A stretch of 64,000 nt of DNA from an uncultured Bermanella sp. (GCA_913058575.1 CAJXRF010000006.1:41201-105200); one strand, 5' to 3'. Shown: positions 53,835-62,552, counted from the stretch's first letter. Notes: generated by a model from the sequence alone, not told the origin. Translations and numbers: made by a program.

Positions 53835-54834
53835 GATGGGCTCCTAAACTGGTTAACAATGATTTCCAACTCATGGATTCCATATACCAGTGAAAAATTT
53901 GATTATGTCGTCCTCGGTACTGCTTTTCTGGGTAAGTCATTGCGGCTCGAACCCAACTTAAAAAAGGCGTTTCTAGATTTAACTTATGATCATGAGCCTG
54001 CTTAAAATCATTAAAGGCATCGGGCAATGCTAAGTGCTCGTGTTGAACTGCTTGTGGTAAAAGCGTCCGTTCACTGTTGATATTCACAACCTCTAAACTA
54101 CCCACTCGGCCTCCGCCTCCTAAGGTAAAGAGAAAAAGAGCTTGATCGCTGTCAGGTGAAAAATAATCTTGTATTTCCAACAAGGGTTTAAGGCTCAGCA
54201 CGTGATCACCATCGCGCTCTATGCTGGGTAGCCAATGCTCAATTTCACCTGCGGGCCATGCTTTCATTAAAGCCTTAGCCCAACGGGACTGAATATCAAA
54301 TGACACTACCTGGGCATTTTCTTTTTTAACCATGGCGTGCATATGGCGAACCAGTTCATGGGTGCCGTTCAAACTTAGAGCCTGGGATAAAATATCGCAG
54401 CCCACAATTTTTGCCATGGCATCTTGATGATAATTACCCGTGAGCCAGGTAACCGCCACGCCGGTACGAACGTTAAGACCATCTTGGCCTTCTGCTGTGC
54501 CCACCCCCAATGAATCTAAACAAGCTTGTTGATACTGTTTATTCAATTCCAAATTAACCACTAATGCATCAGTTTGACCGCTTGCCTGAAACGCCAATAC
54601 CGCCGCATGAAAACTGGTGCAAGCACTGCCAACAAATTGAACATGATGTCCACGTTCATCAAGTTCAACCACCGCCTGTAACACTTCAGTATCCAGTAAC
54701 ACATGGGCTTCGCCGGCTGAGACCACATACACCTTTTCTGGTAGATGAGTGTATTGATCCAAGTGATCTACTAATGCAGCTAACGCAGTTTGAGTGTCTT
54801 CACAAGGATGCGTCCAGAGCGCTTTAATAAACAT
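53827..54834 (-). CDS. thiolase-fold ketosynthase-like protein
   Basis: 335 residues. The motif VQFVGSACTSFHAAVLAF gives a nucleophile-like Cys72 in a KAS-type context, followed by the domain end FLFTLGGGGRVGSLEVV. The overall length equals KAS III, but sequence similarity to characterised KAS is low, so it is called only KS-like. It lies 3 bp after the 177-aa unknown gene and overlaps the acyl-CoA dehydrogenase by 8 bp. Together with the protein at 55368-56207 it may form a ketosynthase pair for chain extension or acyl transfer on the ACP. This is the less certain of the two assignments. Confidence 0.6.
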   Translation of the reverse strand: MFIKALWTHPCEDTQTALAALVDHLDQYTHLPEKVYVVSAGEAHVLLDTEVLQAVVELDERGHHVQFVGSACTSFHAAVLAFQASGQTDALVVNLELNKQYQQACLDSLGVGTAEGQDGLNVRTGVAVTWLTGNYHQDAMAKIVGCDILSQALSLNGTHELVRHMHAMVKKENAQVVSFDIQSRWAKALMKAWPAGEIEHWLPSIERDGDHVLSLKPLLEIQDYFSPDSDQALFLFTLGGGGRVGSLEVVNINSERTLLPQAVQHEHLALPDAFNDFKQAHDHKLNLETPFLSWVRAAMTYPEKQYRGRHNQIFHWYMESMSWKSLLTSLGAHHG

Positions 54835-54837
54835 AAA

Positions 54838-55371
54838 TTAAAGACTCCCGATTAATGCATTATGTGATGTACAGCTAATTTCGGTGAAGCCTCTTTGTGC
54901 AAGTAAGTTAGACAAATCCTCAATTAAAATTTCTGATTGATCAAGATGATAAAGACGAATGCACAATTCATTATTGCCTTGCTCTAATGGATAACGAATG
55001 ATTCTGTCATCGAATACCACTAAGGCGACACAGCTTTTCTCTAATATTTTCTCTTCGCTGGATACATCCTGAACCATTAAGATTCTCTCATCGAGAAAAG
55101 CCTTTGGCATGCGTCCACCCGCGGGCATTTGCATGCGCATTAACAAGGTCACATCACTAATATGAGCCAATAAACAAGTGATCAATTCGCTCATTAATTG
55201 ATAATGTTCCGTGTGATTAACGAATACCGGCACATTGCTAACGGGTAAGGAGGACATGACTGAAAAGTCAGATTCCCCTTCCAAAGGCAGAGTACGTGCT
55301 TGGCACAACTTCAGGGTATTGGCATAAGGGTTTTGGGTCATTCTTGCCGATAACATGATTGGCTGGCTCAT
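54838..55371 (-). CDS. hypothetical protein between two KS-like genes
   Basis: 177 residues, no signal peptide or membrane helix. Predicted mixed alpha/beta, with Cys in KLCQAR, TCLLAH, SCVALV, ELCIRL and SCTSHN. It overlaps the upstream KS-like gene by 4 bp (ATGA) and is 3 bp from the next. Its strict placement between two thiolase-fold genes suggests it associates with them, perhaps as a partner subunit. I recognise no family. Confidence 0.65.
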   Translation of the reverse strand: MSQPIMLSARMTQNPYANTLKLCQARTLPLEGESDFSVMSSLPVSNVPVFVNHTEHYQLMSELITCLLAHISDVTLLMRMQMPAGGRMPKAFLDERILMVQDVSSEEKILEKSCVALVVFDDRIIRYPLEQGNNELCIRLYHLDQSEILIEDLSNLLAQRGFTEISCTSHNALIGSL

Positions 55372-56207
55372 TCTGGCGCCTCCAAATAAAATCGAGATTG
55401 AGCATTGGCCACCACTTCTGCCATACAGTAATAACCGTTTAATGCTATGGAGCAGGCCAGTATTTTAGTAGGTTCACGAAATCCTTGTGTGACCCCCTGA
55501 TTAATAATACTTAACCAAGGGTCGCTTCCAAAACAATGCCCCCAACGATCATGTAAGTCTGGCAGTTGTTGAAAGCTGCCTAACATACGCGTAAAAATCT
55601 GACGAATACTCTCGGGGAAAAAGGGTAATGCAAGTGTAATGTCTTCTCGGCCGGTTACCATGCGGCGAATAATGGTTGCGAACTCAGGTGTAGAATTATG
55701 AGTCACAGCACAATTGGCCTTGATAGGATTTTCTGTTTCATCAGCTAACTCGTCTTGAGTCACTTCTAATAAAAATGTACACAAACCAAAACCGCTTTTC
55801 CCCCAATTTTCGTTTTGCTTCCAAAAATTCAGGCGCAACACATTGGCATCCAAAATACTCACCAAAAGATAACGGCAATGCGGGTTCTGTTTAAGGTAAT
55901 AGCGCAAACTGTAACCCCACGACGCGCATTCGTAGGTATTAATAAAACTAGAGTAAGCACAAGCATCACTATTGTTGCCATTTACATCTTCAAGTGATGC
56001 CGCTCCAGACGTGAACGGAAGTTCTAACATGGTTGAACACAAAAAGTGCCGATCGATCTGAATTTGATCCACATCCCCCAATACCCGCTTGGTTTGTTGT
56101 TCCAAAACAGGGGCCAGCTCTTTAAAGCTATTTGCTACATGCAGGGTTTGTTCTGATTCAGCAAATTCAATAGGGGTAAAGGCTGCACTCTTAAGCACTA
56201 GACTCAT
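55368..56207 (-). CDS. thiolase-fold ketosynthase-like protein
   Basis: 279 residues. Sequence INTYECASWGYSLRYYL gives a nucleophile-like Cys94 at the N-terminus of a helix, and YLLVSILDANVLRL and GFGLCTFLLEV look like the KAS III core. The C-terminal RWGHCFGSDPWLSII resembles the KAS III Asn loop GNTSAASIP, but with His where Asn is expected. The protein is about 40-50 residues shorter than typical KAS III. It overlaps the dehydrogenase-like gene upstream and the 177-aa gene downstream by 4 bp each. Function as acyl-ACP condensing or transferring enzyme is inferred. Confidence 0.65.
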   Translation of the reverse strand: MSLVLKSAAFTPIEFAESEQTLHVANSFKELAPVLEQQTKRVLGDVDQIQIDRHFLCSTMLELPFTSGAASLEDVNGNNSDACAYSSFINTYECASWGYSLRYYLKQNPHCRYLLVSILDANVLRLNFWKQNENWGKSGFGLCTFLLEVTQDELADETENPIKANCAVTHNSTPEFATIIRRMVTGREDITLALPFFPESIRQIFTRMLGSFQQLPDLHDRWGHCFGSDPWLSIINQGVTQGFREPTKILACSIALNGYYCMAEVVANAQSRFYLEAPE

Positions 56208-57244
56208 AATCTCAAGCCTTTTGTTTTGCTGTAAATTTCAAAGAAACAGCGGTAAGAACTGCCTTCCATTTTACTGAATGCCAGTAGATCCCGCTGACGC
56301 TCAACCGTTGAAACCTTGCCGCTCACCACTAGGTTGGTGAGTAATTCGTTACTGGCAAATTTAGTAGCCAATACCCGATTAACACTGTGCATAGAGAATT
56401 CGGTGGCGGCTATTTGCTCATTACAAATGGCAATGATGTATTCAATGTTTTCAAAATCAGACTGATCTAATGTGAGCTCTTTTTGTTTCTTTAACCACAA
56501 TAAAAAATGCATCAGTGATTTAACAAAGCGCGGTCTCACCAGAGTTAAAAATCGATTTACGCTGCCTAGGCCACCGCCACTCAGCATCATGCTTGGGTCA
56601 ATTTCAATGCGGCCTGAACAATTTCCAAGCTGCAAGGCGCCATCAACAAAGGCTTCCCCTACCGCCCTTTGATTCAATTGCGAAGTCAGCTCTGGTGGTA
56701 ACATAATAGTGACAGGAAATGGCTTGCCTACCTGACGAGCCACCACCATAGCAAAGCCCAGGTTATGGGCTTCTATGCCATGAACTTTATCCACCGCCAG
56801 TTGCCACTTACCCTCTTGCTCTGACACTTGTGTTCGCCAATTTGCTAAGCTTGGCCCACCTTTATCCGTCATTAAAAAATGGCCAAAAATACCCTTACTC
56901 ACCCAATCTTCCACTTGTTTAAGTTGAGAGGGTGTTGCCGTTAAACTCATCATGATGGAGCCAAATAAACCAATCATGTTATGAAAGTGTGGCGCTAAGC
57001 CTTCATCTTTAATTTTGCTAATGATTTCATCTATTACAAAAGTTTGCTCAAACTGCTCGAGGGGCTGTTTAACACGGGCTTCTTTTACAGGCGCTAACGG
57101 TTTTAAGTTATCTTCAATGATCATGCCGGCATCAAACAAACGTAACGACGATACAGACAACAATGACGACAATGACGCTGGTGTTGGCAATATTTCTGAA
57201 AGCTGCTGGGTGATGAAACCACCCACTATAGAATCAATATTCAT
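56204..57244 (-). CDS. short acyl-CoA-dehydrogenase-like protein
   Basis: 346 residues, shorter than a typical acyl-CoA dehydrogenase (380-600). Family-like elements: EDWVSKGIFGHFLMTDKGGPSLANWRTQV (FAD binding region, where typical members have TEPGGGSD), GGGLGSVNRFLTLVRPRF and C-terminal LATKFASNELLTNLVVSGK. It lies 3 bp after the decarboxylase and overlaps the KS-like gene by 4 bp. It may oxidise an aminoacyl or acyl thioester on the ACP, or be a partner of the longer dehydrogenase. Identity as an active dehydrogenase is uncertain. Confidence 0.65.
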   Translation of the reverse strand: MNIDSIVGGFITQQLSEILPTPASLSSLLSVSSLRLFDAGMIIEDNLKPLAPVKEARVKQPLEQFEQTFVIDEIISKIKDEGLAPHFHNMIGLFGSIMMSLTATPSQLKQVEDWVSKGIFGHFLMTDKGGPSLANWRTQVSEQEGKWQLAVDKVHGIEAHNLGFAMVVARQVGKPFPVTIMLPPELTSQLNQRAVGEAFVDGALQLGNCSGRIEIDPSMMLSGGGLGSVNRFLTLVRPRFVKSLMHFLLWLKKQKELTLDQSDFENIEYIIAICNEQIAATEFSMHSVNRVLATKFASNELLTNLVVSGKVSTVERQRDLLAFSKMEGSSYRCFFEIYSKTKGLRL

Positions 57245-57247
57245 GAC

Positions 57248-58411
57248 TTACTCCATTAGGTACGCTTGGGCAGGTGGCAATGTTAGAAATGGAGAAACCG
57301 TATAACTTGCATGGTAAGCGCCACAGTTTTTAAATAATGCTAAATCACCCGGTTGCGGCAGCTGGCCTTTTACGGATCCAAATACATCGTCTTTATTACA
57401 CGACGTACCCACCAACAAACAGGGCGTATCTTGAGCGTTTTCTGAACCGTCAGATTTACTCTCTTCACCTAAGGCAGAAATCAGTGTGGGAATTTCGTAG
57501 CGACGAAATGGCGTTTCTGTTTTGGCCAATAAAAAGTTTTGAGCCATGCCACCATCACATATTGCATAGTGCTGTTCGTTCACTGATTTCACATAACGTA
57601 CTTGTGTTAAATAATACCCAGCAGAAGCCGCAATGCCCCGTCCACTTTCGTGCATGACCTGAATATGTTCTGGTAACTCATTAAGCGCTGAACGATATTG
57701 TTCAAAATCAAAATCGTACTCGCGCCAGCTTGAATCGAAGCCGCCGCCTAGGTTCACCTTACTGATGGGGTAAGCCAATAATTGTTCGAATGCTGCAATA
57801 ATTTGTTTACTGGCGGCTAGCGTGTCCATGGCGCAGGTAGGAAAACTTTGCGAGCCTTTAAACACATGAAAGCCAGCCACTTGAATATCTGATGCTTGAC
57901 ACACTTCCAACGCCTTTTTCGCATCCTGCCAATCCATACCAAAATGGTTGGCCTTAATACGGGCCGACTGAGGCGAAAATTCCGACAAGACATCATGATT
58001 TAGCCTTAACATAATAGGCCGTATGGGGCGCTTACCTACAAACTCGGCCACTAAATCCAGCTGTGCTAAGTTGTCTATGACCACCGTGCATTTACTGGCA
58101 ATGGCCGCACGAATGAAGTTTTTATCAGCTGACGGGTTATTGATAAATCTCGGGCCATCTCCACTGGCTAGGGAATTTAGCTCACCAATGGAGGCGATCT
58201 CGATACCATCTTCAAAGACATGCCCACAGCGAACGATGAGGTCAAGACAGCTGTTAGATTTCATTGAGTATATAAGCGGCGTACCTAACGCTTTCTTAAG
58301 GTCGCGATAGTTTCTCTCAAACTGAGAAACCGAATACACAAAACAGGGAGTGGTATACTTTTTACGGTCTTGGGTAAGACACGCTACGAGTTTTTCAGTA
58401 GTTTCCGACAC
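57248..58411 (-). CDS. PLP-dependent decarboxylase (ornithine/DAP decarboxylase fold-III)
   Basis: 387 residues. PLP-binding Lys51 lies in IYSMKSNSCLD; other motifs are FHVFKGSQSF, KVNLGGGFDSSW, and the C-terminal CDGGMAQNFLL and LLVGTSCNKDDVFG (the Cys and Asp of the active site from the partner subunit). It is like the fold-III decarboxylases found next to AMP-ligases and ACPs, for example BtrK, which decarboxylates an amino acid tethered to a carrier protein, and the exosortase-associated decarboxylases. It starts 58 bp after the ligase stop. Substrate likely an amino acid, free or ACP-bound (inference). Confidence 0.88.
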   Translation of the reverse strand: MSETTEKLVACLTQDRKKYTTPCFVYSVSQFERNYRDLKKALGTPLIYSMKSNSCLDLIVRCGHVFEDGIEIASIGELNSLASGDGPRFINNPSADKNFIRAAIASKCTVVIDNLAQLDLVAEFVGKRPIRPIMLRLNHDVLSEFSPQSARIKANHFGMDWQDAKKALEVCQASDIQVAGFHVFKGSQSFPTCAMDTLAASKQIIAAFEQLLAYPISKVNLGGGFDSSWREYDFDFEQYRSALNELPEHIQVMHESGRGIAASAGYYLTQVRYVKSVNEQHYAICDGGMAQNFLLAKTETPFRRYEIPTLISALGEESKSDGSENAQDTPCLLVGTSCNKDDVFGSVKGQLPQPGDLALFKNCGAYHASYTVSPFLTLPPAQAYLME

Positions 58412-58469
58412 GATAGTTCACCAGATGCAATGAGCAAATTTATTATTGTTATTAAATATCGAAGTTGCT

Positions 58470-59948
58470 TTAACCTAATTCGCTGGCCAATCTTTTTTTA
58501 TCCACCTTGCGATTTGGCGTAAGCGATATAGCCTCCACAAACCGGTATTCTCTTGGCCTATAATCTTGGTCTATATTCGCTTTCAACCATGCTTCACAAG
58601 CCTCTTGATTGGCTTTGGTATTATCATTTAATTCAATCACAGCAAGCGCGATTTCCAACCCAGACCTATCTTGCGAGCCGACTATTGCATTCAGATGAAC
58701 CAATGGACAAGATTCGATAATATTTTCAATGTCTTTTGGGTATAAACAAAACCCCGCTTGTTTAATCAGCTCTTTGCTGCGGCCCTTAAAAAAGTAAAAG
58801 CCTTCTTCATCGCGACTGAATAAATCCCCTGTGGCCAACCAGTTATCATCACGGTAACCCCCTGATATGGTTTTTGCGCCACCTTGGGCATTAGGATTAA
58901 AGTAACCCTGCATTACGGCTGCACCGCGTACATATAATTCTCCCACCTCATGTGGCTGAGCTTCTTTGTAACCTTGCTCAGTGGGCAAGAATACACGGGC
59001 ATCTAGGCCTGGAATGGGCAAACCCACAGAACCCATTTTTTCTTCCCATAAGTGCGGCTCTAAATACAAGGCACGCTTACACTCTGTTAATCCATACATG
59101 GAATAAACATCCAATTCGGTACAAGCTAATTTCCACTGACGAATAACCGACTCGGACAAATGCCCACCGGTATTGGTTACCGCTCTTAAATTTGGAAGCT
59201 GAGTTTTTAACAAGGGCAAAACACGCACCAGCGCAGAGGCAATAGCCGGAACAAAGGGCAGTACTGAAATTTTTTCTGAATCCAGAGTTTTAACTATTTG
59301 AATGGGGTTAAATGTTTTTTCATACAAAAGCGTGGTGCAATTGCAATACAAAGCAAATAAAACTTGATACAAGCCGTAATCGAATGAAAGCGGCGACAAA
59401 CAAATAATACGATCTTGCGGGGTGAGTTTTAAATATTGTGCAATAGAGGCAAGTGAAGTCAGTACATTTTGATGAGATAACATAATCCCTTTTGGTAACC
59501 CGGTACTGCCGGAGGTATAAATAATTAAAGCTAAGTCTGAACCTGTTACGCATTCGGTTTGAGTAATTTCAAATATTGGTTTTTCTGGGTTGTAATTGAT
59601 TCGCTCTATAAATTGGCCTTGCTGGCATAGTCCTTTGGCATTGCAATCTTGGGCTATGGTTTCAATGGCTTGATCATTCATATCTTCTTTAACTGGCACC
59701 ACCACCAAACCGATTTTCCAAGCAGCTAACATAGTCGCGATGGTTTGAATGTCGTTATGGGCACGAATAATAATACGATCACCAAGCTGCCATTGGATCT
59801 CGCCACTGGATAGTAGTGTTAATGCTTGCTGGCAGGAGGCCGAGTTTAGTTTGTCACCCTGCAGGGTGATTATATTACCGTTCCATTGATTTAAAGCGAC
59901 GTGTTGATATAGATCTGCTAGAGAAAATGTAGGTTTATCATAATTCAT
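58470..59948 (-). CDS. AMP-forming ligase (acyl- or aminoacyl-ACP)
   Basis: 492 residues, ANL superfamily. Motifs: YTSGSTGLPKGIMLSH (A3, from residue 144), DVYSMYGLTECKRALYLEP (A5), NWLATGDLFSRDEEGFYFFKGRSKE (A7-A8) and NRKVDKKRLASELG with the C-terminal Lys (A10). It is the first gene of the 18-gene operon, and the decarboxylase follows 58 bp later. The pairing with a PLP decarboxylase and an ACP resembles amino-acid loading onto carrier proteins (BtrJ-like, or exosortase-associated acyl-CoA ligases). The exact acid cannot be read from sequence. Confidence 0.88.
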   Translation of the reverse strand: MNYDKPTFSLADLYQHVALNQWNGNIITLQGDKLNSASCQQALTLLSSGEIQWQLGDRIIIRAHNDIQTIATMLAAWKIGLVVVPVKEDMNDQAIETIAQDCNAKGLCQQGQFIERINYNPEKPIFEITQTECVTGSDLALIIYTSGSTGLPKGIMLSHQNVLTSLASIAQYLKLTPQDRIICLSPLSFDYGLYQVLFALYCNCTTLLYEKTFNPIQIVKTLDSEKISVLPFVPAIASALVRVLPLLKTQLPNLRAVTNTGGHLSESVIRQWKLACTELDVYSMYGLTECKRALYLEPHLWEEKMGSVGLPIPGLDARVFLPTEQGYKEAQPHEVGELYVRGAAVMQGYFNPNAQGGAKTISGGYRDDNWLATGDLFSRDEEGFYFFKGRSKELIKQAGFCLYPKDIENIIESCPLVHLNAIVGSQDRSGLEIALAVIELNDNTKANQEACEAWLKANIDQDYRPREYRFVEAISLTPNRKVDKKRLASELG

Positions 59949-60911
59949 AATTCGTCATTCCATCTGCGCACTTATATTTGTGCATCTTTTTAATTGGTGA
60001 CCTAATGTCAAAATAGATTACCTAGAGCAGACATAACTGACAAGACCCTAAATTAAAATCACCACTAAGATGTATTACCGAGTACTTTCCATGGGCTTTT
60101 GTACTTATGATAACAATTGGCTAATTATGGACACTTACTAACCGATTTAATTGTTAGTGAATCACTATAGAAGACATATCTAGACTATTAATGACAACTA
60201 AAATCATACGATTGTACAAATCCAATTTTTAAGCGATGAATTATTTTAGTTTTTAAATATTTATTTTTATTATTAATAGCTAATTTAAATCTTATGGCAC
60301 TAAATAAATTATATTTTCAGCCTCTAAGATCCGCAATAAATATAACAATTGTTATATTTATTGCGGATCTTAGTAACTAGTAGACAATAGATCATTTCAT
60401 TATATGGCAGGAAAACTAACTGCGGCCTTCAAAAACTAACATCGCTCGCTCTATTTTTTATGAAGTGACACCATCAATTTATCAACTCCCTCTTTGTGCC
60501 ACCTAACAAACGCCATGAGTTGAAATAAGCCCCGTGAATATATCCAGTAAAATTACCAAATACTAAAATATTGATTGACAACAACCACTGTTATCCAAGC
60601 GGTATTTTAAATGCCAAATAGTTTTAAACAAGTCGTTTGGTTCTAGACAGTGTATTCATTATAAAATAACTAGGAATTTTCATGTGGGAAATTAAGCGCT
60701 ATTACCCAATCCCGTCATAAGTATTAAATTTGCGAATGAATGAGCGCCCTACCATTTACAATAACCATGAGTACACTTATAAAACGGTCTGTGAGCTATA
60801 CTGTTAAAAGACACTAGGCGCTCTTGCTACTTTATGTATCTCTAACAATCTAATTTAGAAAGGTTAAAGCAAAAAGCCCTAAAACAATCTCCCTGATAAA
60901 TGGAGGCAAGT
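59949..60911. other. 963-bp AT-rich region without genes, upstream of the operon
   Basis: No convincing coding frame is present on either strand, and the region is AT-rich throughout. It probably holds the promoter(s) of the 18-gene operon (leftward) and of the gene at 60912 (rightward). A TTGACA-like sequence lies on the minus strand at 60006-60011, but no good -10 is spaced to it. A 50-bp palindrome is described separately. Two dyads near the operon start, GCAC/GTGC around 59970-59985, could be operator sites. Confidence 0.6.
60324..60373. repeat. perfect 50-bp palindrome
   Basis: The 25 bases at 60324-60348 (beginning CTAAGATCCGCAATAAATAT) are exactly the reverse complement of 60349-60373, with no spacer. 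Flanking bases do not pair, so the element is bounded. There is no T-run, so it is not a usual terminator. It lies about 375 bp upstream of the operon's first gene, in gene-free AT-rich DNA. Confidence 0.95.
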
Positions 60912-61469
60912 ATGCTTTGGCAGCACAGTCAATTACGGCTCCCCAAATTAACCTCTGACATGCGTGATATTTATCTATTTCAGTATTCCACCTGGAGCCA
61001 TCACTCCTTAGGCTTTTACCAAGACGGATTACTAACTGAATATACCTACGGGGACTGGCAATTATTTGCTCTGAATAATAGAGACATATCAACCGCCATT
61101 AAAAGCATGACTTTTTTAACACAAGGGGCTTTGGGTAAGAAAACAATAGAATGGCAACCTGGCCAACACTTGTGTACACAATTTAAAAATTGCCAAATGA
61201 TCGTGCCCTTTTCTGCCCCAACACGCAAAGTAACCCACCTTAAACACACGCTTGATCAAGCCTACCAACATGCAATCACTAGCCAAGTATACAATGCCCA
61301 TGAGGATGTGTACTTTGTAAAATACCCAGTGCCCTATTGGCTGTTTCATAACTGTAATCATGAATTGGTCCATTGGCTTGAAATGCTAGGTTGCTCGATC
61401 AGTGGTCGAATTTTATTTAAGCCTGATTTGATGACTGGGATGCTGCCTAAACTGGTAAATATTCCGTGA
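60912..61469 (+). CDS. hypothetical protein, possible NlpC/P60-like fold
   Basis: 185 residues from the ATG at 60912, which follows GGAGG by 5 bases; an in-frame ATG at 60900 has no such site. The sequence YFVKYPVPYWLFHNCNHELVHWLEMLGCSISGRI places a Cys just before a conserved-looking His-x-Leu-x-His, reminiscent of permuted NlpC/P60-like proteins (DUF2459/DUF4105-type), though the resemblance is weak. No signal peptide. It is divergent from the halogenase operon across the gene-free region and may be unrelated to it. Function unknown. Confidence 0.6.
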   Translation: MLWQHSQLRLPKLTSDMRDIYLFQYSTWSHHSLGFYQDGLLTEYTYGDWQLFALNNRDISTAIKSMTFLTQGALGKKTIEWQPGQHLCTQFKNCQMIVPFSAPTRKVTHLKHTLDQAYQHAITSQVYNAHEDVYFVKYPVPYWLFHNCNHELVHWLEMLGCSISGRILFKPDLMTGMLPKLVNIP

Positions 61470-61793
61470 TCCTTTATTGCTTTCAAGGTGCGACGTACTA
61501 GCCCCTCAATGGGGCTGAATTTCCCATGAAGGGAATGAACTGGCATGATTTCGATTTTACAGTATCGAGTTTTCACAACACCTTCATTTTTTCAATGGCG
61601 TCCTGAAAGCTAATCACAATATCAGGCCCAAAAGGCAGACTATAGCCCTTACCCTAAACAGGAGAATTAAAGGCTGAATGGGGAAGCATTCACACTCAGG
61701 CTTTGAAGGCAGTCACAGAAACCACACAAAGGTTTGAGCTCCTAGTACAGATGTGCAAAATGTGGCTTATTACTCCACCCAGTAGGCGCGCCC
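61470..61793. other. 324-bp intergenic stretch with two short stem-loops
   Basis: AGCCCC/GGGGCT (61500-61516, 5-base loop) and TTCCC/GGGAA (61521-61535, 5-base loop) lie in tandem shortly after the hypothetical gene. No gene is supported here. The arrangement might be part of a small repeat element or a processing or termination site. Confidence 0.45.
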
Positions 61794-62456
61794 ATGACCC
61801 AAGTAATGCCAGAACCTCTTACCAGCCCCACGCCCACTGAAATTATCAGTATCGACACCATTAAAAAGGCCTTTATCCAACAGCATCAACTGCCAGCCGC
61901 AAATCAACCACATAATGATTCCATGGCCAGTGCCCATAGAGTAGAAGCCATTAAGCGTGCCATTGCTCCGCTTGAGCACGCCTTTAATACTTCGGTTAAT
62001 GTAGCAGCACAGGCCGTTGCTGATGGCAGCCAGCAAGAAAGTGTACAAATTCACCACGGTAAAGCGATACTGCTGGCCAATGGCATTCATAATGACCAAC
62101 AAGCTTATGACCAATTTTATCTGGCTGTAGTCGGCTTACTTGCCGTGCCTCACTGCCTAAATAAAAAAAGCAAGAAAACCATCAAGCAAATTTATGAAAG
62201 CCTTAGCCAGGAACAGAAGAGTTTAATGATGAGCCTTCAGAAAACGGATGAGGAGCATAAAGAAAGCGAAATCGTTGCGTGCTATCTGGCGCGTCTTGCC
62301 AGTATGAATTTAACCCCCAGCTTTCATGATCGACGCAACAGTTTCCAGCGAGGGTTACTGCGTTTATGTTACCCAAAATTGAAATGGAGTAACCTAGATT
62401 TACATTATTTAATATTACAAGCTAGGAAAAAATGGGTTAACAAGAAAAACAAATAG
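61794..62456 (+). CDS. hypothetical protein
   Basis: 220 residues, mainly helical, rich in Gln and Lys, with no signal peptide. The N-terminus is Pro/Thr-rich (PEPLTSPTPTEIISI). The centre (AFIQQHQLPAANQPHNDSMASAHR) and the basic C-terminus (RLCYPKLKWSNLDLHYLILQARKKW) offer no clear motif. A bidirectional terminator follows. There is no strong ribosome-binding site near the ATG at 61794, so the start is tentative. No family recognised. Confidence 0.55.
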   Translation: MTQVMPEPLTSPTPTEIISIDTIKKAFIQQHQLPAANQPHNDSMASAHRVEAIKRAIAPLEHAFNTSVNVAAQAVADGSQQESVQIHHGKAILLANGIHNDQQAYDQFYLAVVGLLAVPHCLNKKSKKTIKQIYESLSQEQKSLMMSLQKTDEEHKESEIVACYLARLASMNLTPSFHDRRNSFQRGLLRLCYPKLKWSNLDLHYLILQARKKWVNKKNK

Positions 62457-62487
62457 CCAACTTAAAAAATCAGAAAACTCAGTAATA

Positions 62488-62525
62488 AAAAAGCCCAATC
62501 AAGTTTAGGTTTGATTGGGCTTTTT
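62488..62525. terminator. bidirectional Rho-independent terminator
   Basis: The 15-bp stem AAAAAGCCCAATCAA (62488-62502) and TTGATTGGGCTTTTT (62511-62525) with an 8-base loop has A-run and T-run ends on both strands. It serves the convergent genes at 61794-62456 and 62553-64000. Confidence 0.93.
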
Positions 62526-62552
62526 CTATGATTGCCATGTCTACAGGCTAAC

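Noticed and set aside
60006..60011. Minus-strand TTGACA as -35 promoter of the 18-gene operon
   Set aside because: No acceptable -10 element lies 16-18 bases downstream, so I do not call a promoter.
61358..61576. Minus-strand open frame overlapping the end of the 60912 gene
   Set aside because: No start context or family support; its opposite-strand partner has a good ribosome-binding site and length.
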